A stretch of DNA of 64,000 nt from a virus: IMG/VR virus record IMGVR_UViG_3300023184_003849, positions 57,847 through 121,846 of that record, one strand, 5' to 3'. Both the position numbers and the translations under genes were made by a program. Under the pieces are notes generated by a model. It searched no databases and had not been told where the DNA came from. It saw only the letters and a list, made by a program, of their open reading frames with translations. Below, piece by piece: positions 9,209 to 17,832 of the stretch (its first letter is position 1; every line of letters begins with the position of its first letter).

Positions 9209-10467
9209 TTTAATGCTACCAATTCAGGCAATGCATGTTGCCAGGATTCATTTCTAATTTCATCTAACCCGTGTGTTCGGCGCCAGAATGTATCAATCAA
9301 CTGGGTGTTGTCTGTGGCATTCATAAAGGCAATAGCAGATTCAAATCCTTGTGTGGCACGGCCCAATGAGTCTCTATCACTCATCCAGGACAGATGCTTG
9401 CGATACTTTTCTTCTAATCTTTCTTTGTACTCTGCAGGGGCAATATCTATTCTATAATATGCAGGATCTTGTAAAATATTTACATTTAAATCTTGCGGTT
9501 GAATTAGTCCAGCGGCACACCACTCCTTGTGAAATTCTGGCAAGTGCCAAGCATTTAATATGCTTAGTGTGGGTGAGATATAAAAGTCTACCTGGGGACA
9601 CATTGCAATCATTCGGTGACGATTTTGCACAACATCATACCAATTGGTACCTTTGCGTATGTATTCGGCAGGATGACCCATGCCATCTAAACTGGCGCCC
9701 ACTGCCACTGAGTCAAACTGTTGCCAGTATTCAAATACGCTACGGCCTTTCAAGTCTGTGTGCGTGAAGTTGGTATTGTATATTAAACGCACGTCAAAAC
9801 GTTTTCTTTTTACAAGTTCTTCAAGAATGTTATAGTGTTCTTCCATCAACAAGGGTTCACCACCAGCAAAGTATATCTGCTCCACGTAATCCAAATGGGG
9901 CTCCAGTTGCGTCCACATGTCTGTCTCTGTGCGTCCTGCATAGTTTAATACACTATTGCGATCTTTCCATCCTGGCCCGGCCAGTTTTGCCTGGTCTTGA
10001 TACCACTGACTACTAAAGATATGCCCACACGATCTGCATTTTAAGTTACATAAGTTACTGAATCGAATATCCCAATAAGTCATTTCAAAAGGGTTCTCAT
10101 CCAATTTTTTTATCTGATGTCCGTGATGTTTGTTGGCTGATCTGCGTCCTGAAAAGAATCCCGATTCTTCTTGCTCATAACAGCGTGTGCAGGCTGCGTG
10201 TGGAGTTTCGCTCAGCATATCTGCACGTAGACGTTTCATAGGCTCACCAGTCCATATTTCTTCAAGCGTATGAGTTCTACAATTGCCCACCACACCGGGC
10301 TTCATTTCGGCATGGCAACAGGGATATGCTTCACCTGTAGGGTAAGCGTGTAAATGGATCCAGGGATAGATACAAAAGGTCTTTGAATCTTCTAATAAGA
10401 AACGCTCACGTTCTGTTAGTTCTGTGGCACGTACTAGATCTGTGGAGTTATACCGGTATTGCGTCAT
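9205..10467 (-). CDS. Radical SAM protein with N-terminal SPASM-like domain (copy 3)
   Basis: 420 residues and the best textbook SPASM pattern of the five: C32 in FCIYPWIHLHAYPTGEAYPC, C50/C51, C63 after VVGN, THTLEEIWTGE, then C93/C96 (CTRC). The radical SAM core follows with C140, C144, C147 (CNLKCRSC) and FAGGEPLLMEEH. In known SPASM enzymes such as anaerobic sulfatase-maturating enzymes this domain lies after the core, so the order here is reversed. An extra 30 residues precede the SPASM part. The gene is coupled to copy 2 by ATGA and overlaps copy 4 by 20 bases. It probably works in the same modification pathway. Confidence 0.87.
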   Translation of the reverse strand: MTQYRYNSTDLVRATELTERERFLLEDSKTFCIYPWIHLHAYPTGEAYPCCHAEMKPGVVGNCRTHTLEEIWTGEPMKRLRADMLSETPHAACTRCYEQEESGFFSGRRSANKHHGHQIKKLDENPFEMTYWDIRFSNLCNLKCRSCGHIFSSQWYQDQAKLAGPGWKDRNSVLNYAGRTETDMWTQLEPHLDYVEQIYFAGGEPLLMEEHYNILEELVKRKRFDVRLIYNTNFTHTDLKGRSVFEYWQQFDSVAVGASLDGMGHPAEYIRKGTNWYDVVQNRHRMIAMCPQVDFYISPTLSILNAWHLPEFHKEWCAAGLIQPQDLNVNILQDPAYYRIDIAPAEYKERLEEKYRKHLSWMSDRDSLGRATQGFESAIAFMNATDNTQLIDTFWRRTHGLDEIRNESWQHALPELVALK

Positions 10468-11785
10468 ACCATTCTTTTAGTTCGGGGAAGGCAGCGCCAA
10501 AGTCTTTTGATCTACGTTGATCATACTGTGTGTAGAACTGTCGGAAATCATTTAACAGTCGGGGCATTTCAAATGCTTCAGAATGAGGAGTTTTGACCAC
10601 ATCCAAATAATCAATCAAGCGTTGTGTGTGATTGACTTCGTGTTCGTGAATGATATCACTGTCAACCCAGTGCTCTAGCCATGTCTCCAAGCGTTGTCTA
10701 TATACTGTGCGTTGGGCATCAGGTAGCACCAGTGGCGATTGGAAACTAGGAAATCGTAGAATGTTCAATGTAAACGAAACCGCATCTCGGCCATATTCTA
10801 GTTTCCAATTCATTATGCACTCTAACAATTGATCCAAGGTAGTCAAACATAATGCATTAATGGTACACATCACATGTATGCCACGGAACTGCCCTGAGTC
10901 TAGTAGTCTTTCTACGTTGTTGGCCCAGTCGTCCCAGACCAGTCCGTCACGGATATACTCTGCTTGAGTGGAGATCGCCTCATTTGACGTGTATAAATCG
11001 ATTACCATTCCTTGTGTGCTGTCAAGCAATCGGTCAATGTCAACGTCGGTACCCAGGTTACTGTTGATAGCCAAGCGTGTGCTACTCTTGCCCTGATTAT
11101 CTCGAAACCAATCAATGAGTCGCCAGGTGTGGGCGGACATGAGGGGCTCTCCTCCGGTGATTCTAAGTTCTGTAAGAGTGCGATGTAGATCTGACTCCCA
11201 CCATGCAAAAAATGCGCTAATGTAGGCATTATCCTCCGTGATCTTAAACAACTGAGAGTTGTCATGAGTGTGAGTAAAGTGGTTACGACCATCACTGACC
11301 AGGTTGCGATAGGGTCCGTTATTGCGTATGTCTCGAACCCAAGTTGTGCTAAATGCAGGGTTACAGTAACTACAAGCAAACTGACAAGTACGATCGAAAG
11401 CAATTTCCAAGGTACGGAGATTGACGTCTTCAGTGGGTAGTGTATTTCTAGCCTCATGCAATGCCTCTATAGGGTATATCTTACTCTTATACACACGATC
11501 ACTCACAGCATCGCGACCCATGTCTTCAATTTTCCAACAGTATTCACAGCCTGCGGGACGTTCTCCGATGATCATCTTGCGACGATCTTCTTTCTTTTGA
11601 TCAGTGTTGTGCAACAGCCTAGGGTTGGCGCGAACTCGATCAATGTCCACCAAATGGGCTGGAGGGTGGTGACAACTTGTGGTCATACCAGAGCCTAACC
11701 AAATAGTCGCATTGTACCACTTGGCTGCACAAAAACTTTCACTCAACGTGTCTAATACTGTGTGTTTGAATTCTAAATCGTTCAC
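10448..11785 (-). CDS. Radical SAM protein with N-terminal SPASM-like domain (copy 4)
   Basis: 445 residues. The core motif is C134, C138, C141 (CQFACSYC), with RITGGEPLMSAHTW as the GGE motif. The N-terminal cysteine domain is a variant: C19 in FCAAKW, C38 in TSCHHPP, and C80/C83 (CEYC). It has a single Cys where copies 1-3 have Cys-Cys. Copies 4 and 5 share this variant and form a subgroup. The C-terminus YDQRRSKDFGAAFPELKEW carries the shared ending. The gene overlaps the upstream glycosyltransferase-like gene by ATGA. It is a cytosolic Fe-S enzyme with unknown substrate. Confidence 0.86.
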   Translation of the reverse strand: MNDLEFKHTVLDTLSESFCAAKWYNATIWLGSGMTTSCHHPPAHLVDIDRVRANPRLLHNTDQKKEDRRKMIIGERPAGCEYCWKIEDMGRDAVSDRVYKSKIYPIEALHEARNTLPTEDVNLRTLEIAFDRTCQFACSYCNPAFSTTWVRDIRNNGPYRNLVSDGRNHFTHTHDNSQLFKITEDNAYISAFFAWWESDLHRTLTELRITGGEPLMSAHTWRLIDWFRDNQGKSSTRLAINSNLGTDVDIDRLLDSTQGMVIDLYTSNEAISTQAEYIRDGLVWDDWANNVERLLDSGQFRGIHVMCTINALCLTTLDQLLECIMNWKLEYGRDAVSFTLNILRFPSFQSPLVLPDAQRTVYRQRLETWLEHWVDSDIIHEHEVNHTQRLIDYLDVVKTPHSEAFEMPRLLNDFRQFYTQYDQRRSKDFGAAFPELKEWYDAIPV

Positions 11786-12891
11786 AAATTGCTTTGGATA
11801 AAATTAACAAAGCGGTCAGGAAATTCTTGAAAGATTCGGATTCCTTCTGCCGCCAAGTGTTGTTGATTATACTTAGTTACGGCCCGACTTGCAACCAGAA
11901 ATTCCTCCAGATTGCTGTCACACAGGTCTTGTACCACTTGTGCTATCCTGTCTAACCGATCTTGATTGTTGGCTATTAGATCAAATGATTCGTCAATCAA
12001 GTGACCGAATGTCTGGAATCCTGCATTATGTAAGTCGCGATAAAAACCGCAATTGGCCACTGCCACAAACGGATGGCCCATGGCTATGGGTTTGTAGATC
12101 TTTTCACTGCGCAGGCTGTAAGGATAATCAAACACAGTTTCTGACACCAAACTGAAATAGGTATCTATATAAGGTTCAGCACGGATGTACACGTCACCCC
12201 AGGTGTTGTCAAACAATTCGTGTTTGACGAAAGCATGTTGATACCGATCTTTCTGCCCTGCGCGGAATTGTTCTACTTCGTATTCTGTGGGTAATAATCG
12301 TATCTCGCTGGGTCTTTCAAATAGGTCTGTTGAATAAGTGTGATGGTATACAGGAGTGGTGTCCAGATTAGTCCAGAGTGCGTGATCCAACAGGCCAGCA
12401 TCACGCATGCGCTCTATCATGTATTTTCTATGTGGTCTTGTGCGCCCATTTAGAAACAAGAACTTGTAGGGTTTGTGAAACTTACTGTAGATTTCATCTG
12501 CGCGGGTGCCTTGTTCACGATTGCTTTCATAACAGGTTGCTCGATAAGCATAATGGTCGTAGACCATGCAGTTGAGTTCAGGCTCCATGTCTCCACATCC
12601 TACCAACAGCAATCGCTTTTGTTGAATCAAATCTATCAATCCCAGACGTTGGCATTGCAGTTTGAGTGTTTGCGAACCTTCTGAAGGATTGGCCAATACA
12701 GGCAAACAAATGTTGCTAAGTTGTTTTACCCGATCTGCATATCGGTTCACAGTTTGTCTGGCCAGTACAACAACGTCATTGGGTCTGGGTTCGTACTGTT
12801 CAAAATCCCAAAATGTATCATCCACTAGATGTTGTATTTCCGCATATATCTCACAGGAAGTGTCGCATACCAGACTGTGGTTACCTAGCAT
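11782..12891 (-). CDS. Glycosyltransferase-like protein (TEKxFKPI family), paralog 4
   Basis: The frame is open upstream to 13068, but that would overlap the radical SAM gene by 188 bases. The ATG at 12891 (MLGNHSLVCD) gives an 11-base overlap, matches the operon pattern and follows a purine-rich GGTGGGAAG stretch, so I chose it (369 residues). The family block is SLRSEKIYKPIAMGHPFVAV near residue 285, with Ser replacing Thr, then GFQTFGHLIDESFDLIANNQ. Conserved strands upstream include YKFLFLNGRTRPHRKYMIE, a likely GT-B hinge region. It sits between radical SAM copies 5 and 4. The enzymatic role is inferred from the family. Confidence 0.7.
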   Translation of the reverse strand: MLGNHSLVCDTSCEIYAEIQHLVDDTFWDFEQYEPRPNDVVVLARQTVNRYADRVKQLSNICLPVLANPSEGSQTLKLQCQRLGLIDLIQQKRLLLVGCGDMEPELNCMVYDHYAYRATCYESNREQGTRADEIYSKFHKPYKFLFLNGRTRPHRKYMIERMRDAGLLDHALWTNLDTTPVYHHTYSTDLFERPSEIRLLPTEYEVEQFRAGQKDRYQHAFVKHELFDNTWGDVYIRAEPYIDTYFSLVSETVFDYPYSLRSEKIYKPIAMGHPFVAVANCGFYRDLHNAGFQTFGHLIDESFDLIANNQDRLDRIAQVVQDLCDSNLEEFLVASRAVTKYNQQHLAAEGIRIFQEFPDRFVNFIQSNL

Positions 12892-14284
12892 GATACTGAC
12901 ATTCTTCCCACCAAGATCGCATTTCAGGAAATGTTTGTAAAAAGTCTGTGCCGCGTCGACGGTCATGTTCTGCAAAGAATCTGTAAAAGTCTGCACGTGC
13001 CTCGGAATGATCCTGATTTTGAGCACTACGCATCCAGGCAATGTCTCGGTCCAAGCGGGCAACTTCATAGTCCTTGAATCCTTGATGCGGATATCTGGGA
13101 TCTTCCAGGTGTTCTAACATAAATTGTTTGACTTCTTCTAACTTGGCAATATAACTTGCAGGCAAGATTTGCAAACTCTGCCATGTGGGTGTGCGTAGCA
13201 CAGGAGTATCAAACCATATGCGTTGATAGGTTCTACTGTGTGTTCTTCTTAAAAACAATATCCAACCCAGCAAAGATTTTAATCCTGTAACTGAAAGATT
13301 GTTCATGGTAATGATAAATGTAAGACTGTTATAAGCAGGAACTTCTGTCAAATAACGATCAACGTTGTGGAACATTCGCATGTAGTCAAGTCCGTGGCGT
13401 ATGTATTCAGCCTGCGCGGGTATTCCTGAATCCACGCTTACATATTGCATGAAGTGTTCTATACGACCATCGCAGATTTGTTTAACTGAATCTAAGTAGC
13501 GTTTGAACAGTTCAGGCTCTACTGAGAAGTTTGATGTTACATTTAAATGCAGTTTTTTACTAGGATTGGCCATGATATAATCAAATACTCGATAGGTGTT
13601 CCGGTCCATGAGTGGCTCACCGCCAGTCATTCTAAAATGCTCTAGTTCGGGATACAGTGTCGGCCACCACTGCCAAAAGGCATCGACGTAGGGATTAGAC
13701 TCTCGGGCAGGTATTGGTCGTCGAGAAGCAGTAAAGTGTGCCGGATCATTGTGAGGAACAAGGGTGGGAAAAGCACCGTGTCGTTGTACTTCATCAGCCC
13801 ATGAACTGCTAAATTGAGGACTACAATAACTACATTTAAGATTGCAAGCATTGTTGAAGTTGACTTCCACGTAGGATGGAATAATATCATCTTCATCTCC
13901 GGTTGAGTTCTTTATCCGTTCAAAGTCTACCGCGGCCCAAGGCTCGCCCGAACGATAGTGTCTGTCCGATAGTTTGCCTTGATCTTCCATGTTCCAGCAA
14001 TATGAACATTCTGTAGGACGCTCCTGCTGAAGCATTATTTTCCGCTGTGCTTTTTTGTGCCAAGTGTTGTGCAAAGCCGCAGGGTTGGTTTTTATTGCTT
14101 CTGGATCTATCATGTGTAGCGGAGGATGATAACAGGAGTTGTTGAGTCCAGTGGGCAAATGTAAAGAGACTTGCTTCCATTTGGCCAGGCACAGTGCTGG
14201 ACCCAGTTGATCTTTCATTTGTTCTGCTTGATGCATAAATTCTGATTTGGAATTTTTGTCAATGTTGTTTTTTTCAAGCATCAA
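12881..14284 (-). CDS. Radical SAM protein with N-terminal SPASM-like domain (copy 5)
   Basis: 467 residues. The N-terminal cysteine domain is C32 in LCLAKW, C51 in NNSCYHPP, then C93/C96 (CSYC). The core is C147, C151, C154 (CNLKCSYC) with RMTGGEPLMDRNTY. The ending EHDRRRGTDFLQTFPEMRSW is the shared C-terminal motif. It is the closest relative of copy 4 in the window. It overlaps the upstream paralog-5 glycosyltransferase-like gene by 11 bases and the downstream paralog 4 by 11 bases, so the cluster alternates the two enzyme classes. The substrate is not evident. Confidence 0.86.
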   Translation of the reverse strand: MMLEKNNIDKNSKSEFMHQAEQMKDQLGPALCLAKWKQVSLHLPTGLNNSCYHPPLHMIDPEAIKTNPAALHNTWHKKAQRKIMLQQERPTECSYCWNMEDQGKLSDRHYRSGEPWAAVDFERIKNSTGDEDDIIPSYVEVNFNNACNLKCSYCSPQFSSSWADEVQRHGAFPTLVPHNDPAHFTASRRPIPARESNPYVDAFWQWWPTLYPELEHFRMTGGEPLMDRNTYRVFDYIMANPSKKLHLNVTSNFSVEPELFKRYLDSVKQICDGRIEHFMQYVSVDSGIPAQAEYIRHGLDYMRMFHNVDRYLTEVPAYNSLTFIITMNNLSVTGLKSLLGWILFLRRTHSRTYQRIWFDTPVLRTPTWQSLQILPASYIAKLEEVKQFMLEHLEDPRYPHQGFKDYEVARLDRDIAWMRSAQNQDHSEARADFYRFFAEHDRRRGTDFLQTFPEMRSWWEECQYHAR

Positions 14285-15257
14285 AAACTCTTTCTATATC
14301 TTGCTTGGTTAAATCTAGTAATAAGTCTCTGTTATGTCTCAATGTGGGCAACATATCTTGATACATTGACTGTAATTCCCCCAAGGACAACTTGCTCAAA
14401 TGTTCTAAATTGTCAAAAATGCAAGACACTTGACAACCGTCTGGGTCTTCGCTGTAGCCTTCATCCCACCACTGATGAAATGTTTTGAATCCTATCCGTC
14501 TGAAATTTTTAATCCAATTGCTCGGTCCTTGTATCATAATAGGGGTGAGCGCCAGAGTAGGCCGCCATACTTTTTCGTCTATATAAAAGGTTGTTCCTGA
14601 AAAAAATGTAAGGTTGACTATTTCAAGAAAAAACTTTGGATAATATTTGAGTAAGTTTATGTTTGTTGGTTGAAGTATAGGAAAAGTTGTAATCTTATCC
14701 AATTCAATGGGGGCATGTTTGATATGATTGTATGCAGTATCTAGCATAGATTCTGTGACCCCAATGAACATGAGATCTTCAAGACCTATGTATTCTCTAT
14801 GGTACTCCTCAGTTACTTTACAGTGATAACTTTGTAGTGTTTTGTCTGAATATTGAGATTTTAATAAACTACTGGTTTGCAGTCGATATTTGTTACTATG
14901 ACCTATAAAATTTGCAAAATGTTTGAAATCCGAATCAAACTTTTTTTCAAAATTTGGAAATTGTTTACTGTTAATAATTGATCTTTCTAGTTCCCAAAAA
15001 TTGAAATCTTTATGAATATGATATTTTGTATGTGATTCCAACATATTGGAGGTGTAGATATGAATACAACCATGATCAAAATTGAATTTTTTACAAATCT
15101 TATCAATCAGGCAATATAATCCCACATGTTCACAACAAGGCCCTTCTGACATGGTGTTGATATGTGCCTGTCCAGTGGTTTGTATCTCATACACTACGTC
15201 TAAAATAAATTGATCTGTGGCCCTGATTTTGCCATCGTTGGTTAATAATGATATCAT
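14274..15257 (-). CDS. Glycosyltransferase-like protein (TEKxFKPI family), divergent paralog 5
   Basis: 327 residues. The family block is altered: FYIDEKVWRPTLALTPIMIQ near residue 225 in place of TEKxFKPI, then IGFKTFHQWWDEGYSEDPDG. The spacing and the Gly-Phe-x-Thr-Phe turn are kept, so it belongs to the same family. The N-terminus contains a Cys-Cys pair (EGPCCEHVGLYC), not seen in the other paralogs. The sequence is AT-rich. It is coupled by ATGA to the aminotransferase-like gene upstream. A sugar-transfer role is inferred. Confidence 0.62.
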   Translation of the reverse strand: MISLLTNDGKIRATDQFILDVVYEIQTTGQAHINTMSEGPCCEHVGLYCLIDKICKKFNFDHGCIHIYTSNMLESHTKYHIHKDFNFWELERSIINSKQFPNFEKKFDSDFKHFANFIGHSNKYRLQTSSLLKSQYSDKTLQSYHCKVTEEYHREYIGLEDLMFIGVTESMLDTAYNHIKHAPIELDKITTFPILQPTNINLLKYYPKFFLEIVNLTFFSGTTFYIDEKVWRPTLALTPIMIQGPSNWIKNFRRIGFKTFHQWWDEGYSEDPDGCQVSCIFDNLEHLSKLSLGELQSMYQDMLPTLRHNRDLLLDLTKQDIERVFDA

Positions 15258-15850
15258 TTAAATACTGGCATTTCTGGCAAGTAGGGATACTCATCCTGGG
15301 TCCATACCCTTGCTTTTGTGGCACATGCTTGGGGTAATTTTTCAAGTCCCATTTTTGCTGTGTCAATGGTCATGTAGTAATGATATCCAATTGTGTCAAT
15401 GTTTTGTTCTTTCCAGGGTTGAATTGGAATGCGACCATCATGAGTCATTTTTTTGAGAACAATGTAATCATTGTAATTGTCTAGCAATATTGCGCCCCCG
15501 CGTATGAGATTTAGATGTTTCTTATATTGAAAACTCAAACACATAAAAGTATTGGACACATACCCATCTTGTTGCCAGTATGTGGCTGCATCTATAATTT
15601 TGGTATTCCCTATATAGTAATACCCAGCCCAATTTGTATCAACGAACGACCAACTTAATCCTAATTTTTCAAAAGTAAACGGAATAGAAATGTATGTTCT
15701 AGCAGGGCATGTAACGTTGTTATCTTTTGTGTAACGCAGAGCAAGTTCAATTGCATGTGTACAAGAATCTGTGGCAACAGCATAAGGCGCCCCAAAAAAC
15801 TGTGACAATTGTAATTCAAATTCTTCAACCATATTCATGCATATTCCCAA
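15254..15850 (-). CDS. Miniature DegT/DnrJ/EryC1-type aminotransferase-like protein
   Basis: 198 residues, about half the usual 370-400. The N-terminus FELQLSQFFGAPYAVATDSC followed by THAIELAL matches the entry strand and SGTxAL loop of PLP-dependent sugar aminotransferases. Near residue 105, SFQYKKHLNLIRGGAILL corresponds to the segment that carries the PLP-binding lysine (K110 or K111) and GGA. IIDAATYW at 85-92 takes the place of the EDAAHA motif with Asp87. The C-terminal small domain is missing. Family members make amino sugars such as perosamine. Whether this short form is active, pairs with another chain, or is a decaying remnant is unclear. Starts at M1, M5 or M7 are all possible. 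Confidence 0.68.
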   Translation of the reverse strand: MGICMNMVEEFELQLSQFFGAPYAVATDSCTHAIELALRYTKDNNVTCPARTYISIPFTFEKLGLSWSFVDTNWAGYYYIGNTKIIDAATYWQQDGYVSNTFMCLSFQYKKHLNLIRGGAILLDNYNDYIVLKKMTHDGRIPIQPWKEQNIDTIGYHYYMTIDTAKMGLEKLPQACATKARVWTQDEYPYLPEMPVFK

Positions 15851-16584
15851 TTTAGAGTGTCATTCAAAGGCCAGTGTAAACCTCTCCATGTTTGTAATAC
15901 GTTAAACGCTTCTTTTTTATCTATATGTACGTCAAAATAATTTTGTAATTTACCAACCACACTAGTATCATTACCTTCTATTAGCCATTCTAATGGAATA
16001 ATATGGTTTTGATCTATATTTTTGACAATATGATTGCGTCGATTTTCAACTATGCATTTTAAATTTTTTATATTTTCTTTACACCATGCGCCTAATCCGT
16101 AAGTTTTTATAAAATTAGTTTTTTGTTCTTCAATATCAGTTTCAAATGTAAAATTATGCATGATTTCTACGCCTTTTTTTTCACAGTATGCTCTAATTTG
16201 CCATTCTAACCCAAAATCAGTGATTGGCATAACAATAAGGCTAGGCATCTTTCTCAGAAAGGAATAAAAATTATCCAGATCATAAACAAAACTGTGATTG
16301 ATAAAAACAATCGGTTTGTCTGCTGGACGAACGTTTTTCTCATATTGTTCCCAGTCAAGTTCGTGACTCAGATCGATTCCATAATATTCTTTGTAATTCC
16401 CTATTTTACTCTCTAAAAAAATCCATTCCTGTTTATTTGATTTCAATCTTTCTGGATATTGCTTTAAAATTTTTTCAAGTCTTGGTTCTGCAAATGGCCA
16501 ATAAACATCATTACTTAATAGAATGATATTTTTTACTAGATTTGATGCGGCTCCTATATCTCCGCAAACTAAAAAATTTACCAT
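15835..16584 (-). CDS. Protein of unknown function in glycan cluster
   Basis: 249 residues, soluble, rich in Trp, Asn and Tyr. The N-terminus MVNFLVCGDIGAASNLVKNI has a Gly-rich loop after a hydrophobic strand, as in nucleotide-binding folds, but it lacks a full P-loop Lys-Thr/Ser. Further on, IVFINHSFVYDLDNFYSFL and MPSLIVMPITDFGLEWQIRAY look like core strands. A distant sulfotransferase-like or nucleotide-binding fold is possible but not supported by a complete motif. It overlaps both neighbours (16 and 7 bases) in the leftward operon. Confidence 0.7.
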   Translation of the reverse strand: MVNFLVCGDIGAASNLVKNIILLSNDVYWPFAEPRLEKILKQYPERLKSNKQEWIFLESKIGNYKEYYGIDLSHELDWEQYEKNVRPADKPIVFINHSFVYDLDNFYSFLRKMPSLIVMPITDFGLEWQIRAYCEKKGVEIMHNFTFETDIEEQKTNFIKTYGLGAWCKENIKNLKCIVENRRNHIVKNIDQNHIIPLEWLIEGNDTSVVGKLQNYFDVHIDKKEAFNVLQTWRGLHWPLNDTLNWEYA

Positions 16585-17504
16585 CCTTCCTGGCCTCTAA
16601 TCACATCTATCTCTCTAACCATGACACCCTGATTGTGCCAGTTGCTACGATAGTGATGCTTGAAGAATCTGCTGGCCTCTGCTGTGAGCATGTGCATGGG
16701 CAGATCCAATTGTGTAGCCAAGTCATCTGCCAGTCGGTTGGCTATGATTTCAGGTTGATCGTTTCTCACAGTTTCAAACAATTCTGCCAAGGCTGTAAAG
16801 TTTTGTACCTGTAAGTAATCCCAGTTTGTTAGCATGGTCATGTAAGTGCCTTGACGTGCACCAGCAATTGACCAGTATCCATAGTCTACATCACCGCCCA
16901 CATTGTGCCAGATTGTGAGATGATCTAAATTGCGTTGATGCACACGATCACGAAACTCTGCTACACTGGGTCTTGCCCCTCGATTCAAACACATCTTGAC
17001 GCCTTCACGGAATCCGGCACGCCAAGCATGAAAAGCCGATCCATTGGGATATGTTATACTATAACAATCGTTCATGGCCCAGTATAGCGGATCAAAACAA
17101 AACTCTATCTGTGTTTCTGTTGCACCATCTGTATTTTCATGTGTGCGCATGTTTTTTACATGTGTTCGGGTCCACGATGAGAGGCCACCATTGCCATACA
17201 TCAATCCATTGACATGATTACGTGCTCGCCATCTAAACACAGCCTGCTCATAATCACTAGTAGGAAAATCCAGTGTTTGATTAAAAAATGCCGGATCGGG
17301 TAAGTTGTCGCCATCAATGAGAATAAATCTTTCTGTATCACTTGCATCAGCGGCTGCTTTGTGTGCCGCGTCAGATCCGTGTACGCCATCAACTCGTCGG
17401 GCCCAAGGAACCATATTTTTGATCCGGATCCAAAATTCTTCTTTTTGTGGTTCGTCATATGATAGGTAAATACAGTCTAAATCTGCTATGTCAATCTTGC
17501 TCAT
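16578..17504 (-). CDS. Putative GT-A-type glycosyltransferase
   Basis: 308 residues. RFILIDGDNLPDPAFF near residue 80 is a hydrophobic strand followed by Asp-Gly-Asp, as in the DxD metal and nucleotide-sugar site of GT-A glycosyltransferases. The N-terminus (DLDCIYLSYDEP, VPWARRVDGVHGSDAAHKAA) matches a Rossmann-like donor-binding start, and the SDAAHKAA segment precedes the DxD at normal spacing. Donor and acceptor are unknown. The gene overlaps its neighbours by 7 and 14 bases. The fold is more convincing than in the TEKxFKPI family. Confidence 0.72.
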   Translation of the reverse strand: MSKIDIADLDCIYLSYDEPQKEEFWIRIKNMVPWARRVDGVHGSDAAHKAAADASDTERFILIDGDNLPDPAFFNQTLDFPTSDYEQAVFRWRARNHVNGLMYGNGGLSSWTRTHVKNMRTHENTDGATETQIEFCFDPLYWAMNDCYSITYPNGSAFHAWRAGFREGVKMCLNRGARPSVAEFRDRVHQRNLDHLTIWHNVGGDVDYGYWSIAGARQGTYMTMLTNWDYLQVQNFTALAELFETVRNDQPEIIANRLADDLATQLDLPMHMLTAEASRFFKHHYRSNWHNQGVMVREIDVIRGQEGW

Positions 17505-17832
17505 GTAGTTTTAACTTCCATCGTTGGTGTTCTTCTTGTGCGCTCACAACAACAGCAACATCAGTAGGGTGGCATGGTGTTCCAGTGTCACTAGGTACCA
17601 ATTTTGGCGGTACTGGTCGCTTGCGTGGTTTTAACACGCCATCGACTACACGCACTTGCAGGTCTCTTAATGCAAACTGTTCTGGAGTAACGTCGATGTA
17701 CTTACCGGGCTGATCTTCGTGGCTATAAAACAATGGCAGTCCTGAATCATCATAGTAAAGTCTTAGATAAACAGGCTTGATTTCAGGCCATTTGATGTTT
17801 TTCCAAAAGTCTAAAAATTCTTCGTCATTCAC
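17491..17832 (-). CDS. Small protein of unknown function
   Basis: 113 residues, charged and Pro-rich. VYLRLYYDDSGLPLFYSHED near residue 20 and GKYIDVTPEQFALRDLQVRVV suggest a small beta-rich domain. The tail from about residue 65 is Pro/Lys-rich and probably disordered. No known motif is present. It lies between two glycosyltransferase-like genes, overlapping them by 14 and 8 bases. In aquatic T4-like phages similar short proteins sit in tail or structural regions, but I cannot tell whether this one is a virion protein. Confidence 0.65.
   Translation of the reverse strand: MNDEEFLDFWKNIKWPEIKPVYLRLYYDDSGLPLFYSHEDQPGKYIDVTPEQFALRDLQVRVVDGVLKPRKRPVPPKLVPSDTGTPCHPTDVAVVVSAQEEHQRWKLKLHEQD

Noticed and set aside
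11782-13068. Longer start for paralog 4 at 13068.
   Set aside because: It would overlap the radical SAM gene by 188 bases. ATG 12891 gives the 11-base overlap typical of the operon.
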